NCBI RefSeq assembly: GCF_040436345.1
Contig: NC_133233.1
Coordinates: forward strand, 12,190,735 to 12,254,734
Direction: 5' to 3'
Length of the DNA: 64,000 nucleotides
Origin: Pagrus major
Taxonomy: Eukaryota; Chordata; Actinopteri; Spariformes; Sparidae
The notes below the pieces were generated by a model. It was not told the DNA's origin and did not search any database. It saw only the letters and a list, made by a program, of their open reading frames with translations. The translations under genes and the position numbers were made by a program. Below, in pieces: positions 1 through 21,000 of the stretch. The first letter of the stretch is position 1. Every line of letters starts with the position of its first letter.

Positions 1-181
1 AAGAGAGAGACGACAGACTGCATCAGTCTGTCATTGGCTGACTCCTTTCTGAAGAGAACCCAAGTGGAGAGAGAGATAGAGAGAGGTTTGGCTACTGTAG
101 GAGAGAGAGTGGTGTCCTACTGGTCAGCTATGCAGTGTGGGCGAGCAGAGTGGTGGAGAGTTGAGTGCTGACTCGACTGTT
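1..181 (-). other. txndc5: TXNDC5 3' UTR, beginning only
   Basis: Sequence after the TXNDC5 stop codon up to the window edge. It is partly a low-complexity purine (GA) tract on the plus strand. No minus-strand AATAAA or ATTAAA is present, so the poly(A) site probably lies outside the window. Confidence 0.7.
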
Positions 182-7391
<7,210 letters not shown>

Positions 7392-7690
7392 GGTGAATCT
7401 CTCTCGGTGGGTGAACAGTGTCCCAGCTAGTGTGAAAAGACCGACTCCGAACGTGCACGCCCCTCTCGCAGCCTCGCTTCAGAGGAATGTGGAGTGTGGA
7501 TGGGACTCATGCAAATGGAGACTCCAGTTGTTGCAGCTGGGCGAAGCAAACAGGATGATGTTTAGATCTGTGGGAGCCCGCAAGCGCTTTACAACCCTGT
7601 CCGAGCTGACAGGTCCAGGCGAGCGCCATTCTCTGAAGAAGTACGGAAGCCTGGTTGGAAAAAAGCGACTTCACTGGAGGGGAGATCTAT
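7392..7690 (-). promoter_or_regulatory. txndc5: TXNDC5 5' UTR and proximal promoter
   Basis: DNA immediately upstream of the TXNDC5 start codon, less AT-rich than its surroundings. It holds a perfect POU octamer ATGCAAAT at 7509-7516 (plus-strand reading) and a CACGCCCC KLF/Sp-type box near 7460. No TATA box was seen in a useful position, and no ER-stress element (CCAAT-N9-CCACG) was found by eye. The transcription start is not determined. Confidence 0.5.
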
Positions 7691-8529
7691 AACTTACTAA
7701 AAGAAGACACAGTATTATCCCCAAACTGGTGTATGCATGTGTGCAAATGTCCCCTGCTTTTATATGGTATTAAATCAATGGTGTTCATTACCATTAATAG
7801 TGATATTGTTAAAGTAAAGTAAAGTATCAGGAGAGGTCAAGAGGTCAAAGATTTCACTGCAGAAAACACACCAATAGTTTTGTTTATCACAAAAATCATC
7901 AGCATCAGTAAATCCTCGCTTCTGCTCACTGGAGATTGAGATGATGTACATGCAGCCCATAATGAACATGGTGTTGTTAACGAGGTTAATTGGAATAGCT
8001 GACTATTATTTGATTACTGTCAGGTAAATCTTATTAATTCCAACCCAGGAATATAGACATTAAGTCAGGTTGTGGTGGTGGGCTCTATAGTAACAAAAAC
8101 TGTACCAACATCCAAAAACAGAACAGTACCTGATTTCTAATGAGTTTGGATGCCACTAGAATATGACTTACATGTTTATTTTTCATGTTAAAGCAAAGTT
8201 TTTCTCAATCTGCACCCAGGGTCTAACAATTGTAAAGCCCTTTGAGACAAAGTGGTAATTTGTACTTACAGACAGCATTCTGTGGGAGTTAAAGTAAAAG
8301 TCTGTGGTTTATTATAAAATAGGTGTTGGACTAGAATCATCATTATGTTTGAAAAGTTTTGAAGAACTTCTCTACATCGCCATTTATGTTACGGGTAACC
8401 TTATGCAACCTTTTATTGACAGGTAGACTTCAGCAATGTTCACAGTTTGGCACCGTATTTAGGTGGTGATTATGAAATTAGCACAATTTCAATGTGAACA
8501 TTTATTTTAAAAAAGTTAAAGGAAATCAA

Positions 8530-9391
8530 ATGGAGTCATACGAGGAAGCTAGAAAAATTTCATTAGGATACGATTTGAGAGACATTCAGGAGAGTTTGTT
8601 CAACGTTGGTAAGGTAAGGAAAAGCCAAATTGGTTTAATATAAATTATCCAGTAAGTTACGGTCGACCGCACCGCTTTGGCAGGCGCACTAAGTTTCCTG
8701 CATAACTGAGGCTGTCCTTCTGTAACACATTGGCTGTCCTTAGAATGCCTAATGGTACAAACCTATTAAATTTTGTGAATAGACTCAGGAATAAGAGAGC
8801 AGAAAGTTAGCGTTTTGCTTAAACTGTAAAAATATGGACGCAACGGCTCAGGTGTCAGATGACAGATGTTGGTTTTCAACACCGATGGACAGATATGAGT
8901 CAGAGTCGCCCCCTCGATGAGAGTGAGAACATTTTAAGGCAAATATAATTAATCCAATTTATTGCATTGGATAAATAGTGCATTGGATAAATAGTGCCTC
9001 TCGTGGGGGCTGTAGTCTGGCGTAATGGAGACAGCCTATATAAATCATGCATCTATTCCCATGACGGGGCGTGTTGGTCTGCGTCTGTTCCTGCTGGCCT
9101 CGTGGATTGACAGCCTGCTGGCAAGTCCTCCCTTCTCCTCTCCTCTTCACTTTTAATACAGTCATGATTTCATGAAGCCAAATGAAGACAGCTTTCATAT
9201 GTGCAGTATTTCTCTTTAATCATCCCCCCTTTTTCCTTTCATCTGGACAACAGGAAGAGTGGGAAGAGGAAAGGAAGAGGTTACAGCATGGAAACAGACA
9301 GAGGTGGCGCCCGGAGCGGCACTATGGAGCTGTATATAACACTATTCCAGATTGTCGCAGCTCTTTCATGAATCCAGGTTGGTCTTCTTGA
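8530..9391 (+). CDS. Tentative two-exon small gene diverging from TXNDC5
   Basis: Exon 1 would be 8530-8613: an ATG in a good context (CAAATGG), an in-frame TAG about 50 nt upstream, then 28 codons beginning MESYEEARKISLGYDL and ending at donor AAG|GTAAGG. Exon 2 would be 9254-9391: a strong pyrimidine tract and CAG acceptor, then 45 codons in the same frame starting EEWEEERKRL and ending at TGA. Together they make 73 residues, charged and without a signal peptide. I do not recognise the family. Chance is a serious alternative because both pieces are short and the second starts in a purine-rich run. Confidence 0.2.
8964..8995 (+). repeat. Two exact tandem copies of a 16-bp unit
   Basis: GCATTGGATAAATAGT occurs twice back to back. 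Confidence 0.9.
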
Positions 9392-9502
9392 ATGTCTATA
9401 TAGTAAAAGTGGGTGAAAATGATCCTACCATGCACAGACAGTGTCTGAAGTTATATATATAGGTCACAGGCCGAGGTGTTTATGAAGTCCTGAGTGTGTA
9501 GA

Positions 9503-9546
9503 TGTGTGTGTGTGTCTGTGTGTGTGTGTGTGTGTGTGTGTCTGTG
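9503..9546. repeat. (TG)n microsatellite
   Basis: TG tract of about 44 bp with two TC interruptions. Confidence 0.9.
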
Positions 9547-10118
9547 CTTCTGAGACAACTGGTGTCAGGAGATTGTCCTGCTGTTCCCTTGACAACCATT
9601 GAAATTCCACTGTTAAACACACATGTGCGCACACACACACCGGTTATTTAGTCCCGAGGGAGTATAAACAGTCAATGGAGAAGCAATATACTTGTAAGAG
9701 ACTCCCTCACAGAGATAGATGATGCTGCACTGACCTCAAAGCTGACAGGAGGTGACCTTTAACCTCTGAGTGTAAAATCTTTCCCTTTGAAGAACTTGAA
9801 ATGTCTCGTCCGATGGTCGTGACCTCGCTTTCTGAGAGCGAACTCGGACAAATCCAAAGGGTCAGCAGTCTGTAGATCCCTGTATGCTGCTCGAATTGTG
9901 CAATGGGATCATGACAGATGTTTTGGCTGCTCCATACTGGGTACGCACATAAGAAATATACAGCAGTCCTCCCTCTCTCTCATCCTGTTTCCTGTCATTT
10001 CTCAGGCTGTCCTATCAAATAAAGCCAAAAAAAAAACTTTAAAAAATCAAGAAATATACGGCAGTTTGTTTCCGTGTGTGTGGGCCTGAAGACAGATTCA
10101 TTTACTTTCAAGCATTGA

Positions 10119-10998
10119 AATAGTTTGACATTTTGTGAAGCAAGCTTATTTGCTTTCTTGCCGAGAATTTCATTATTAGATTGATACCACTCTCATGTCT
10201 ATAAGGTAAATATGTTTTGTTAACTTTGGAAAGACCTGGGCAATATCTCCAGTCCTTGTGCTGAGGATTTATGTCTTATATCATACAGTATGTCTGTATG
10301 CTAAAAATGAAGCTAGCCAGTAGTGAGCACACCATTGTCTGTGGGCCTATGTGTTCAGCCAACTAACTTATCTGTAGCCATATCTGTATCAGGAATCGAT
10401 GGGACTTAAACCCAAAAAGTGGGCAGTACTTAAACAGGAAGTTGATAATTTAAAGCTGAGATTGAGTCATGAAACCCAATTGAAAAATCCTATTCGCTTT
10501 CTGACAAGGTACCCAGGGCGATGCTAACATCTGGCTTAGCCTGCCAAATACGCCATCCCTGCAGCACTCTATTCATATGCGTTGATCAGAAATGGCTTTA
10601 TTTAGTATTTGTTACAAAACTATTTAGAGAAACATTGATTTGAGCTTCAAATCAATGTTTCACAAGAAAAAAAGGTTGTTTTTTTTTAAATAAAATTAAA
10701 TGAATACTTTTCAGTCAGCAACCCAAGGAGAATTTCCTTCATCACAAGTACAAATATTGGCACATTATACTTAGATGATACTCGTACTTGTGAAGTACAT
10801 CAGATACAAGATCAGATACTCATTTTAGCTGAGTCTCTCCGCCTACTGGCAGGCAACTTATTATATTAGCTCATCCTGTAGTGAGAGGAAAACAGTGAGC
10901 CTGTCCAAAAGAATCAAAATCTGTCTAGCAGCAAGTCTAAAGGTCACTACTCAACACATTTTATATTGTTTGTTTAATTTTTTACAAAAACCAAAGTT
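10119..10998 (+). repeat. Diverged, interrupted copy of a dispersed fish repeat
   Basis: Blocks at about 10119-10215, 10290-10330 and 10830-10998 match, in the same order, parts of the repeats at 12395-12860 and 17800-18060. Shared signatures are 'GATACCACTCTCATGTCT' near the left and 'TTGTTTGTTTAATTTTTTAC' near the right. I recall this as a common element of spiny-rayed fish genomes; its class is not determined. Confidence 0.5.
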
Positions 10999-12394
10999 TA
11001 AAAATGCTATTTCCTACTATTTCCGAGGGATTACGAGATCATCTTGTCTCGGGCACGGGCAAGACACACGGCAGGCTCGGCTAAAAGATCTATAGTGAGC
11101 TTAAGAGGTGCACGGTTGGCAGATTTTGTTACCTGTGTTCTGTTTGTTTCCCTCTGTTTCCAGTTATGCCTAGTTAAATCTAACAGGCTGCTGGGTGTTG
11201 TCTTCTTTTTAACGAACATCCCAGCAACAAAGCAAAGAAGCATATTTCCTAAAATGTCACACTTGCTCTAACATATTTTTTATATCAGATTGATATACTC
11301 TCACAGTACCGATATTACGAGTAGAAGTATTTCCCAAAATATCTATTCCCTTACAAAACTTCGACACGCGTACATGTGCCACTGAGTAAGAAAACACAGT
11401 GAGTGCTGCCTTCTTGAACTCTTTCCAGTCGACATCAAAGATATTTTTTGTCTTAACTGTTATGACTACTATGACCATATTCCTGCTCTGGTTTGGTCCA
11501 CTGTGCTGACATGAAGGTGTCGGCAGTATGAGATATACCACCCACTGAAGTTTATTTGAGCTATTATATCAAAAAATGGCCTTGACATCCACTCATGACC
11601 CACAGTTCTCGCTACGCTCTCATATTCCAGCTGCTGCTACAGTGAAACACAACTGCCTTTATAGTTAATTGGGAGTGAAAAATGATATATGAGATTATTT
11701 TTCTTGAGTTTTGCACACTATAAATAACATCTACACACAAGCCCAAAGGGGCTCTATTGTTACCATGGCCAGCCAGTAACCACACATCACTATTTAATCT
11801 CAACATGTCATTTAGCTGTGGTAAATATGACCAAATTGCTGCTGACACATTTTATATTTTGCCCGATGAAGTGGAGGCTGCATAGTTGTGGGTGTCTACT
11901 GGTTACCCATTGTTGATGGTCAGGCACCTTGCCAGGCCGGCTACAGCATGGTGTAATAGGAAAAAGAAAGATTAATGGACCCTGGGGACCCAAGGACATT
12001 CTGTTTATTTTCTTAATTGCCTGAAGTTCGTGGCTGAGAGTGTGAGGGTCGGCAGGTGGTAAACAGGGCGAAAGTGAGAACTGAAAGACTGTGAATAGCA
12101 CAGAGGAGGAGTGTGTGTGAACTTGAAAATACTGCCTGCTATAGCCGATTCAGAAAGTGAGCAGTAACTCAAGGCAGGGTGCTAACTTTCTTCATGACGT
12201 GTCTTTGTGATCTACAAGCGCATTTCCTCAATGCAAAACTGCTCCAATCATAACAAATACACTGTCGTGTAGGCTCATACAGGATATGGAAAGGACACCA
12301 AAATAGTTTCCTGTGACCATCTTGATTCTCTCAGCTGTTAAAAAAGTGAATTAAGTTGTTTAACTTTACCCTTTTTTCTGGTAACAAGGCTAAA

Positions 12395-12860
12395 GTTTAA
12401 AGGGAAATACATGTATTCACCTTTCTGCCGAGAGTTAGATGAGAAGATGGATACCACTCCCATATATGTGTGAAGCCTGGCTTTGTCCAAAAGTGGCAAA
12501 ATCCATCTACCAGCATCTCTTAATTTTGCTCATCGACGTGGCATATCTTCTTTGTTTAATCGCTAAAAAAACAGAAGCGTAAAAACGACACAAGGTTATG
12601 TCTTGGGCTATTTCTTCCTTGAGTAGTGACCTCATGAAGAAATAGTCACACCCCCATAAAACTACAAGTTTATGTTTCTACACTTGTTTTCTTCTTTTCT
12701 TAATAGACTACATAAATAAGATAGAACAGGTTAATTAGCTGCAGCTGCTGGTAGGCTGATTAGAAATGCTTGAACAGAGCCAGGCCAGTAGTTTTTCTGT
12801 TTTCCAATTGTGCTAAGCTAAGCTAATTGGCGGCTGGCTGTAGGAATTTCATCATTTAAG
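12395..12860 (+). repeat. Dispersed fish repeat, second copy
   Basis: It starts with 'TTCTGCCGAGAGTTAGATGA', followed by a 'GATACCACTCCCAT' block, a 'CTACCAGCATCTCTTAAT' block and a right part containing 'CTAAGCTAAGCTAATTGGCG'. These blocks match those at 10119-10998 and 17800-18060. The central part may contain a separate insertion. Confidence 0.55.
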
Positions 12861-14499
12861 TGGCAAGGCCACCTGTCTCACTCACATAAAAAACATCAGC
12901 TAGCTTGCAAGCGTTTGCTAACGTAACCTTTGTTAACATTAACTCAATGCTACAAACATTAATGTTCTTTGCAGAAACTTTGCAGAAATTCTTGTCTTGG
13001 TGCCTCCGATCTTCTCACTTCTTCTCAGACAAAAAAAGGCATATTTTTCATAGTGTTTCACCATTGTTTTAAATGTTTCCCTGATCACCACAAAATTCAA
13101 ACAAATTGCAGAAATTATACTGACTCTCCTCTCTAACAGCTGTGGACTACCTCTCACAAACAGTAAAGTTGGGTCTGCTTTTCAGCACTGCCAAGGAACA
13201 CACTGAGAAATCCCTTCAGAAGACTTTCTGGAATAAGAGGCTATTTCTGACCAAATCTAATTCTGTCATGTAAACTTATGGGAATCACCTTGTTGGACAC
13301 TCGACCTCTCTGTAAAAATGTTTTAAGCACCATCTTCCCATCATGCGATCCAAAGCCAGACGTGTTTCCATTAGGAACTTGACTCATGGCAGTATCATAT
13401 CCGGGACACAGGATGTGACCAATGGAGGGGAACCAATGTCATTAACAGACAGCTTAGTAAAGCCACTGCAGCAGGCACCTGTGCTGGGAAAAGACAGCGG
13501 GGAAAGGACAATCCCACATGATTGGAACAACTCCAGAAACAAACGTCAAGGGATAGAAGTCGGAAAACGCCTTGTCTTTTCATCTGGGTGGCTAAAAGAG
13601 GAAGTACGGTGTGTGAGACGGAAGAATAAGAGACAGACGGAGAGTGAATAAATGAGAATGAAAGAAAGTTAAATGGTGATTGTAAAAACTATTTAGGAAA
13701 GGAAAGAAAGGTGTGTGTTAGAGAGAGAAATTGGATAAATGAGGGATGGGGGATATGGGAAATGGTCATGGTGGTTGTGGATTACCATGACAACTCCCGC
13801 TGTATCCCAAGTGTTTTTATGTTCGACTGCTCTCTGCTGGATCCAGTCGGATGACTAAAGCTGCGCCAAGTCTCCTGAGGTATCTACAGTATTGGAATTA
13901 CCATCATTTTCCACAAGGCCTGTGTACTTACGGGATCCTGCTGTTTTCCCACTGCTGGAAACGTCACACAGAAGCTGTAAACAGCTTGGATATTGACAGG
14001 TGCGACTGGAAATTGCTGTTGTTTGAGAGAAAACATGTTCCTGCAAGAAAAAAATAAATAAAAATCTTGTTTGGCTTCTACCATCATGAAACTGAATTAA
14101 CACATAAATGGGCACATGATGATTAAATTGATACAAGTATTAGCAAAGCATTACAATTGTATACAGGAGATGTTTTCCTGACAACAGCAGCAATGCACGA
14201 TGACAGGACTTGGTGTTCATCTGTAAGATTTATTCACTGAGAATGCACATCAGAGATTGACTCAGTTTAATGCATGCAAGACATGTCGATTACATATTAT
14301 TGGCTAACATTAGCATGTTTGCATACAAAAACAAATCTGCCATGGTGGGCAGGTTACCTGAAGTTTTTACCTGCTGCAGACATTTACTCTGTATTCAGCA
14401 GGTGGCAGGTGCAAAATTCATTCCTTGCCTGTGACTGAGAACAAGTCAGCTCTTATCCTTGTTAATTTGCAAGCTTATATTTGACAGTAACTCTTACAT

Positions 14500-14720
14500 G
14501 AAGTAGGGGTGTCCGGATTGATACAGAAATATCGATACATCTGATCCCAAATGTCTCAGTTTAGGATCGATTTTCATATTAAAAGATTGATATCTAAGCT
14601 CTGTAATTTAGGGAAAATGTGTATGGTACTGGTGTCAGGTTTTACTTGCTATCACACATCACTAATATGTAGTTTATAGTTATTTATAGAAAAGATATGA
14701 TCTGATGACTTTTTACTTCA
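14500..14720. mobile_element. Possible hAT-type element fragment
   Basis: The sequence begins TAGGGGTGTCCGGATTGATA and continues with ATCGATAC/GATCGATTTT words typical of fish hAT-derived miniature elements. Only one end is convincing and there is no transposase. Confidence 0.3.
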
Positions 14721-17114
14721 AGTTCAACTGACAAGCTGGATCGAAGACATCATCTTTTTACGCCTGAATGACCAATTATTGCCTCTCGCACCAAATGATT
14801 TTCTACAGTACGCCGTAGAGTTTCATTTCCTGTGCAAAACACAAACACATTGACTTTCTGATCCTGTTCACACACCGCTAATGGTGCCTGTACTGCACTG
14901 CAGTTTGTTAAGCATTTGGACATGTCACCTGAGGTGAGACAACACAGGTGGTGACAGGACCCACCTCGACTTGGACTTTGCCTTTCACGGACGCTTCTTG
15001 GTGGAGAGCCCTCATTGTAAAAAGCCCCACTTCCTGCTGGTAAAGCCATCAGAGTATACAGGCCAGATTGTGCAGGGGCTGATGTGGGGCAGAAAAAGTG
15101 AGAAGCCGGTAGAGAATAATAGAGAAGAGGAGAAAAGACACGGACATCCTGGTGTATAGAACTTTTAGGGCCTTTGGAAACTCGACGTGTTAAAGTTGTG
15201 ATATTTTTCTTGTTCAGATTATATATGGACGGAAGCTTGAGATGTTTTACGTCTCATAAATCTTTTAAAGGGTTTAGTGAAGTATTAATCCATCCCTTTT
15301 AGCATTATCAAATGGTATATGCTACATAAATACATATCATGGTATTAATATGAAGAGAGACCCCCTTGAAGCCCACACAACTGGAAAGAATCCACTCTGC
15401 TAAAGAGTCCTTGAGCAAGTCATGAAATGAAATGCTACCAGCTCCATGGCTGCTGCTTTGAAGGCGGGCCCAGCTTCTGAAATAGAAAACAGAATTTCCC
15501 CACAAAGATCAATAGAGGATTACAGACGGCTCGTGTCCAAGAAAAGAACATGCTAGGTTGCTCTTACATGCATCCAAATATCATTGACGACCTACAAATC
15601 AAGCGGCTGCCATGAAGGCTTGAAGCGACAAGGAAAATAGGGCTCTAAAGTGATATTTCAGCAGACACTATTTCATGTGAGACGAGCCATAAATGTCATC
15701 AATAGCCAATGAGGCTTCACTTTGCCTCACTGAGCAAAAGCCATATATAAAGACTGTCCATGCTTTTATTCTTTTTGGAAATACTTCAAGACACGTTAAG
15801 AGCGCCCCAGTACCTGCCTTCATCGCGTCAAGGTTTGTTTTTATTTTTCTCCGCTTTTTGAAAAAAAAAAAAAGAAGAAATTACAGATGCTGTCACCCAC
15901 TTACTGGTACTCCCGCTTGCTCTCATGGAAAATGTAAAAGGGGCCCAGCCTCGTTGAGGTCAGGCTGACATTGCCAGTGAGAGAGGTGGCCAAGTCACAA
16001 AACAGATGTTTACTGTTTTTCTTAGGATGATTTGTTCTCTGCTCGATATTGACTCGGGTCCAACCATAACCCAGGTCTCTTTAACAGAGCACCGCGTTGG
16101 AGTGGGCAGACGGGGGCACAATGCTTGAACCAGGTGTTAATGTTTTATTGTAAAAATGTATTTTATTATACGCATGCTTCAACTGTCCGTGGGTACTCAG
16201 AGTTTACGATTCTGACAGGTGTCTGGATTAGTCCGTTCTCAAGCAGATGTGCAATAAAATGATCCGATGGATCACACGTAGGAAAGTTGTGCCTGCGTGT
16301 GCGCTCTCCTGGATGTGTCACCCTGTGTAAGCAGTGAGTAAGAACGAGTTTTAGGAAGCCTCTGTGTGTTTCTGCGTGTGTGTCAGTGAAGCCTCAACTC
16401 CGAGCGTCTGCAGAGGCAGTCATGGGCCCGGTAAAGGTCTCTCCACAGAAGCCATTAAGCCGTGCGTCTGTTGGAATAATGTGTTTGACTTGGCTCTGGG
16501 GCAGCAGCAGGTGCTGGGAGGACCGGCCTGGAGCTGCTGCTCACTGCCTGCTTTGATGTGCAGGCCAGGGACCAGTCTTCCCTTCACTGTCTTTCCCTCC
16601 CATCTCTGTCTTCCTCCTTCCTTGTCTTTGTTCCTCTCTTCCTCCCTCCAATCTCTCATTTTTTCCTTACTGTTGTCATTGTGTCCATTTTCTTTGTCTG
16701 TTTGTCTATTTTTAGTGGCTCTTCTGCTTCATTTGCTGCCCTTTTAACTTGACTTTTTCTTAAAAGACCCCCCCTTTCACTTTTTCCTTCTTCAAATGTC
16801 GTTTTTCTTCTATTCTCTTTGTGTTTTTCTCCCCCCGCGCTTTCTCCCATCCCCATATGATAGCTGTCAAAGAGCTTAGTTCTAGCCCTCGAGCCCTCCA
16901 CACATCTGCTAGACCTCAACGACACTGCTGGGTGCAGAGCATTGAGTGCAAGCTTAAATTTATGCATTCAATGGATCATTGAAAGCGAGGTTGCAAAGGC
17001 CTGGAAGTCGCTAACAAAGACCTTTTTGCTGATTCATTATGCAGGCAGTTCCTTTGGAATGACCAAGTGGATAGTAAGTGTAAAACTGTTGTCTTTCCTC
17101 AAATTTAAAAGGAA

Positions 17115-17600
17115 TTTAGTCATGTGTCAGCACAACCGTCTTGGGTGGTGCTAAACCCAAAAATGCAGCGATGGTGCCTCTGCAAAATAGGGTTGTGGGT
17201 AACTTGTGTTTCACGTGGAGAGGTGAGTGTCACTACCAACGTTATATTAAAACCTGGATAAAGTTTTGGAGACGAGGCCCCATTCATTCCTATAGAAGCT
17301 GCCCAGTGGCACATGAAGCCAAAAGAGTTCTACTACCTGGATCTTCTGCGTTGTGTGGCCCATAATGGCCGTGCACTAGAGACTTCCCCCGATCGAGCCG
17401 GCTAACTTCTGGTTTTATGGCAAAAGAATTTTTGGCCCCAGTGCATCAAGTTGTAATTACACAGTTTGGCCACTATGAAAACTGGCTCAAAGCCTGGCGC
17501 CCATTATGGGAGCTTGTGCGCAATGTGCAAGCATGACCACCATTTTGGACGGCTGGGTACGGCATCACCACTAAGACAAATCGCATGCACAACTGCAGTA
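17115..17600. repeat. Dispersed repeat, about 0.5 kb
   Basis: Composition and phrases such as 'GGCTAACTTCTGGTTTTATG' and 'CCCATTCATTCCTATAGAAG' resemble a repeat I recall from percomorph genomes. The short open frames here (both strands) are part of this repeat. There is no second copy in the window to prove it. Confidence 0.4.
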
Positions 17601-17799
17601 AAACCAGAAATTTCAAGTTAGTTTATGATTATGATAACATTTGCTAATGAGTATTTTGGATGGCGGTGCGAGGTTGCCTGTTGTAGCATCGCATATTTTT
17701 CAATGTTTATATTGCTAGTATTTATTGCTAATAGTTAGCCAAAGGCAGGCATTCTGCAATACCATCAGTCTACGTCTGGTGAGTCAGACTAAAAAAGAA

Positions 17800-18060
17800 T
17801 AATTAGTCAACATTTTGAGAAATTTGCTCGTTGGTTAACTTGCTTAGATATGATGAGAAGATCAATACCACTCTGACATCTACTGTATGTGTATGTGAAG
17901 GTAAAGCTAGCAGCCCTTTAGCTTAGTTTAGCATTAAGACTGCTTTTGGAAAAAAAGCGAGTCTGGTCCAAGCAAGTCCACATACCAGCACCTCTGACTC
18001 TAACTCTTGGCAAGATAGCAATTAGCGTATTTCCCAAAATGTCAAACCATGTCCTCAAGA
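17800..18060 (+). repeat. Dispersed fish repeat, third copy
   Basis: It contains 'CATTTTGAGAAATTTGCTCG', 'GATGAGAAGATCAATACCAC', 'AGCTTAGTTTAGCATTAAGA' and 'CCAGCACCTCTGACTCTAAC', collinear with the copies at 10119-10998 and 12395-12860. Confidence 0.6.
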
Positions 18061-21000
18061 TTATATCTGATCCAGACTGTTCTGAAACATCCAGTTAAAG
18101 ATATCTTTAACCGGATAGGTAAACTGTTAAATGTGATCCAGTATTATCTGCTGAATGGCAGGCAAAACCACACTGAGCTCTAACAAGATGTCATGAGACC
18201 CAGTGCTTAACATGGGCATGCAGTAGGTGAGTCATAATTTTAGGTCTGGACTCCTCCCTTCCTCTGTGCCTTTCTCTCTCAGCCTCAAGGTAAACCCATT
18301 ACGCTTGAAACGAAGCAGCAGCAGTAGCAAAAGCAGCAGCCCACTTGGGTTCAGGGAGACAGGGGAGGGAGACGATGAAAAGGAAAGCCCAGGGCCGTCC
18401 TGGGGCCCTGAAAGAGAGTTGCCTTTATTGAAGGAGCCCACTCCCATGCATTCCTCTGCCAAGAGCCCAGGACTCCCTGGAGAAAGCCGGGATGAGAGGC
18501 TGACTCACATTCGGAGGGGGTTCACGGGTTGGAGCTGCCACAAACACACAAAAAATCACATCTACACAGAGGCACAAACATGTATGCAGTCACACACATT
18601 CAGCATGTACCTTGCTCCTCCTTCCCCTGTCTGCCTCATTGTTCTGTCAGTCAGGATGGTTTTTTAGCTGTGATCCACAGCAGGGATTCTCTATTTCCTG
18701 AATGGGTAACACACGCAGGCTTGTAAAGCACAACTGATTGATTTATTGGATCGCAGGGGCTGAGGTAGGTGGGATATTAGATGCTCCTCTGAGATCTCAT
18801 CGTGAGATCATTCAGCGAGAGCAAAAGGCTTGTTCTGAGAACAACAGGGGAGAAATTCCACTTTCTTAGATCCGACTTACAATGGCAGTATTTTTTTTAA
18901 AAGATGCTTTGTTAGCTTTGTGAAATGTTCACTACTTGGGGAGCTTGTCCTTTTCTTCCATCAAGCCTTCCAAAAATGTTCAAGGATAATCCTGTTTTTA
19001 AGATGCCTATCATTTATGAGGAGCCGAGAGGCATCCAGAACGGAGGATACTATAATCACTGTTATACAACCAGTACACACTTTTCTTTGCCCAGATTAGA
19101 TTTGCCTAATTCGATTTTAAGGGTTTACTGATGGGATTTTAATTCAAATTTGATAACAGCGAACTGAAGTATCCCAAAGTTTTATGTGCCAGCTGACAAA
19201 AATCACAAAGTTTGCATTGGAATGTGTAATTTAAAGATTATTTCTTTCTTTCTAAAGTGGCTGATGGTGAAATAGGGCTGATCAGTAAGAAATTATTGCA
19301 GCAAACATCTTGTCCAAATCTGGAAACCACCTGTTGTGCCTTTTCACTGAGAATGGTGTCTGATTTTATTGACCATTTAAACTTTTACAGCTATATCAGT
19401 TTTATTTTATAGTATTCCTAACAATGCACTGAGAATATTCCTTTGGAAAAGCCCTGTGGGTATGTTCCTACAAAGTCACATCCAGGAACTGGACGCTGAG
19501 CTGATGAACAACATACAGTTCTTGGAAATTTGGAGTGTTTCGTTTTTTAATTTTCAATTTGTTCTGCATTCTGCAACATCTCTGTTTCGTCAATAACCAA
19601 GGCCTTTAATCGTCCTTTATATTGCTTACCTCTCTCCTCTCTGTTCCATGACCTATTTCCTTAAATCACTTCCCAGACAATGAGTTATAAATAACACGAT
19701 CAAAAAGGCTCAGAGCAAATGGTTTTCTCATGACCAGCGGATTAGATTTAAATCATACTCTTTATTTCACAATGTCAAAACAGGGACATTTCAAGGGAAG
19801 AAGTAAGTAAGTAAATCTAGAGTGCAATGAGTTGGCAGGAAGCTTGTAGCTTGTAATGTCAGGTAAATTGACTCAGGTTAAATCTCTTGAGGTATTTCAT
19901 ATTAAAATTGGATGTCTTTGCAGTCTCTCTCAGCTCTACGAAGCATTTTAGTGTCATTGTTGTAGTTTTATCATTTGGGTTCACTCTCACCGCTCTCATA
20001 ATGACATTCCCTCTGCAAACTTCCTGCCCAGGGCCAAAGTTAGCAGCTATATTGTAAACAAAGTGGCGCTTACACCTGCTGAAGAGCCAGATATGTCCCT
20101 CAGGAGCTGGGTGGTGGAGACCAAAAACAGAGTTAATAGTGGACTTATTCATTGGATCACACAGAGATCCCTTGACATTGCTGCAACGAGGAACCTCCAG
20201 TATGCCAGCTTTGCTTTTATTAGACTGAACCCAACAATGCTGGCATAATGCTGCCCAAGTGTGGGATTTTAAATAGTGTGGAGCCATTCTGGACACAAAA
20301 GAGGCTTATCGTGTAAAGGCTCATTAATGTGTAGTTCACGCGAGACCACCATGGGACACGGCGAAGAGGTTTGTACAAAGGCGAACATCCGAAAGAACTG
20401 GAAATGACATTTTTCGACACATCGCAATGAACTAAATGGCCTCACAGACCACCAGGTACATTATCACAACCTGTTGCTTGACTCTGAGCTGACCTGTACT
20501 GGATGTATTGCTTAACATCCATGCCAATATAAAGGACAAATGGAAGTATGTGGGCAGTTATGGTTACATTGTTTGAGATGGACTATCTATTTTGGTACAT
20601 AAAGGGGGCATAATTGAGCCTTAGCATAACTTAATATCTAAAGTACTGGGTCTGCTCTGAGGTGTCTGTCTGTTAAAAAGCATTTTTTTCTCGACACTTC
20701 TGCCAAGTGGTTCCTCATGGGGGGATGCTTGGTCTGTAAAATGAATTAAAGCTCCTAGTCGATGAGATAGTTGATTTTTGAGTCTCATTCCCAACTCGTC
20801 AAATACTGACGCTATATATATAAAAGGACTTGACCAGTCTTTTTTCAGAGCTGTGAGGTGAAATAACAGAGCAACATTCCCGCCTTGAACAGGCTGTGTA
20901 AAAGGGGCAGAGAGATAACATCAGGAAAATACCTGTCTGGTACAGAAAACAGGGAAAATCAAGTCCAGTGAGAAGGTATGTGGTTGGCAGTGAAGCCAGA

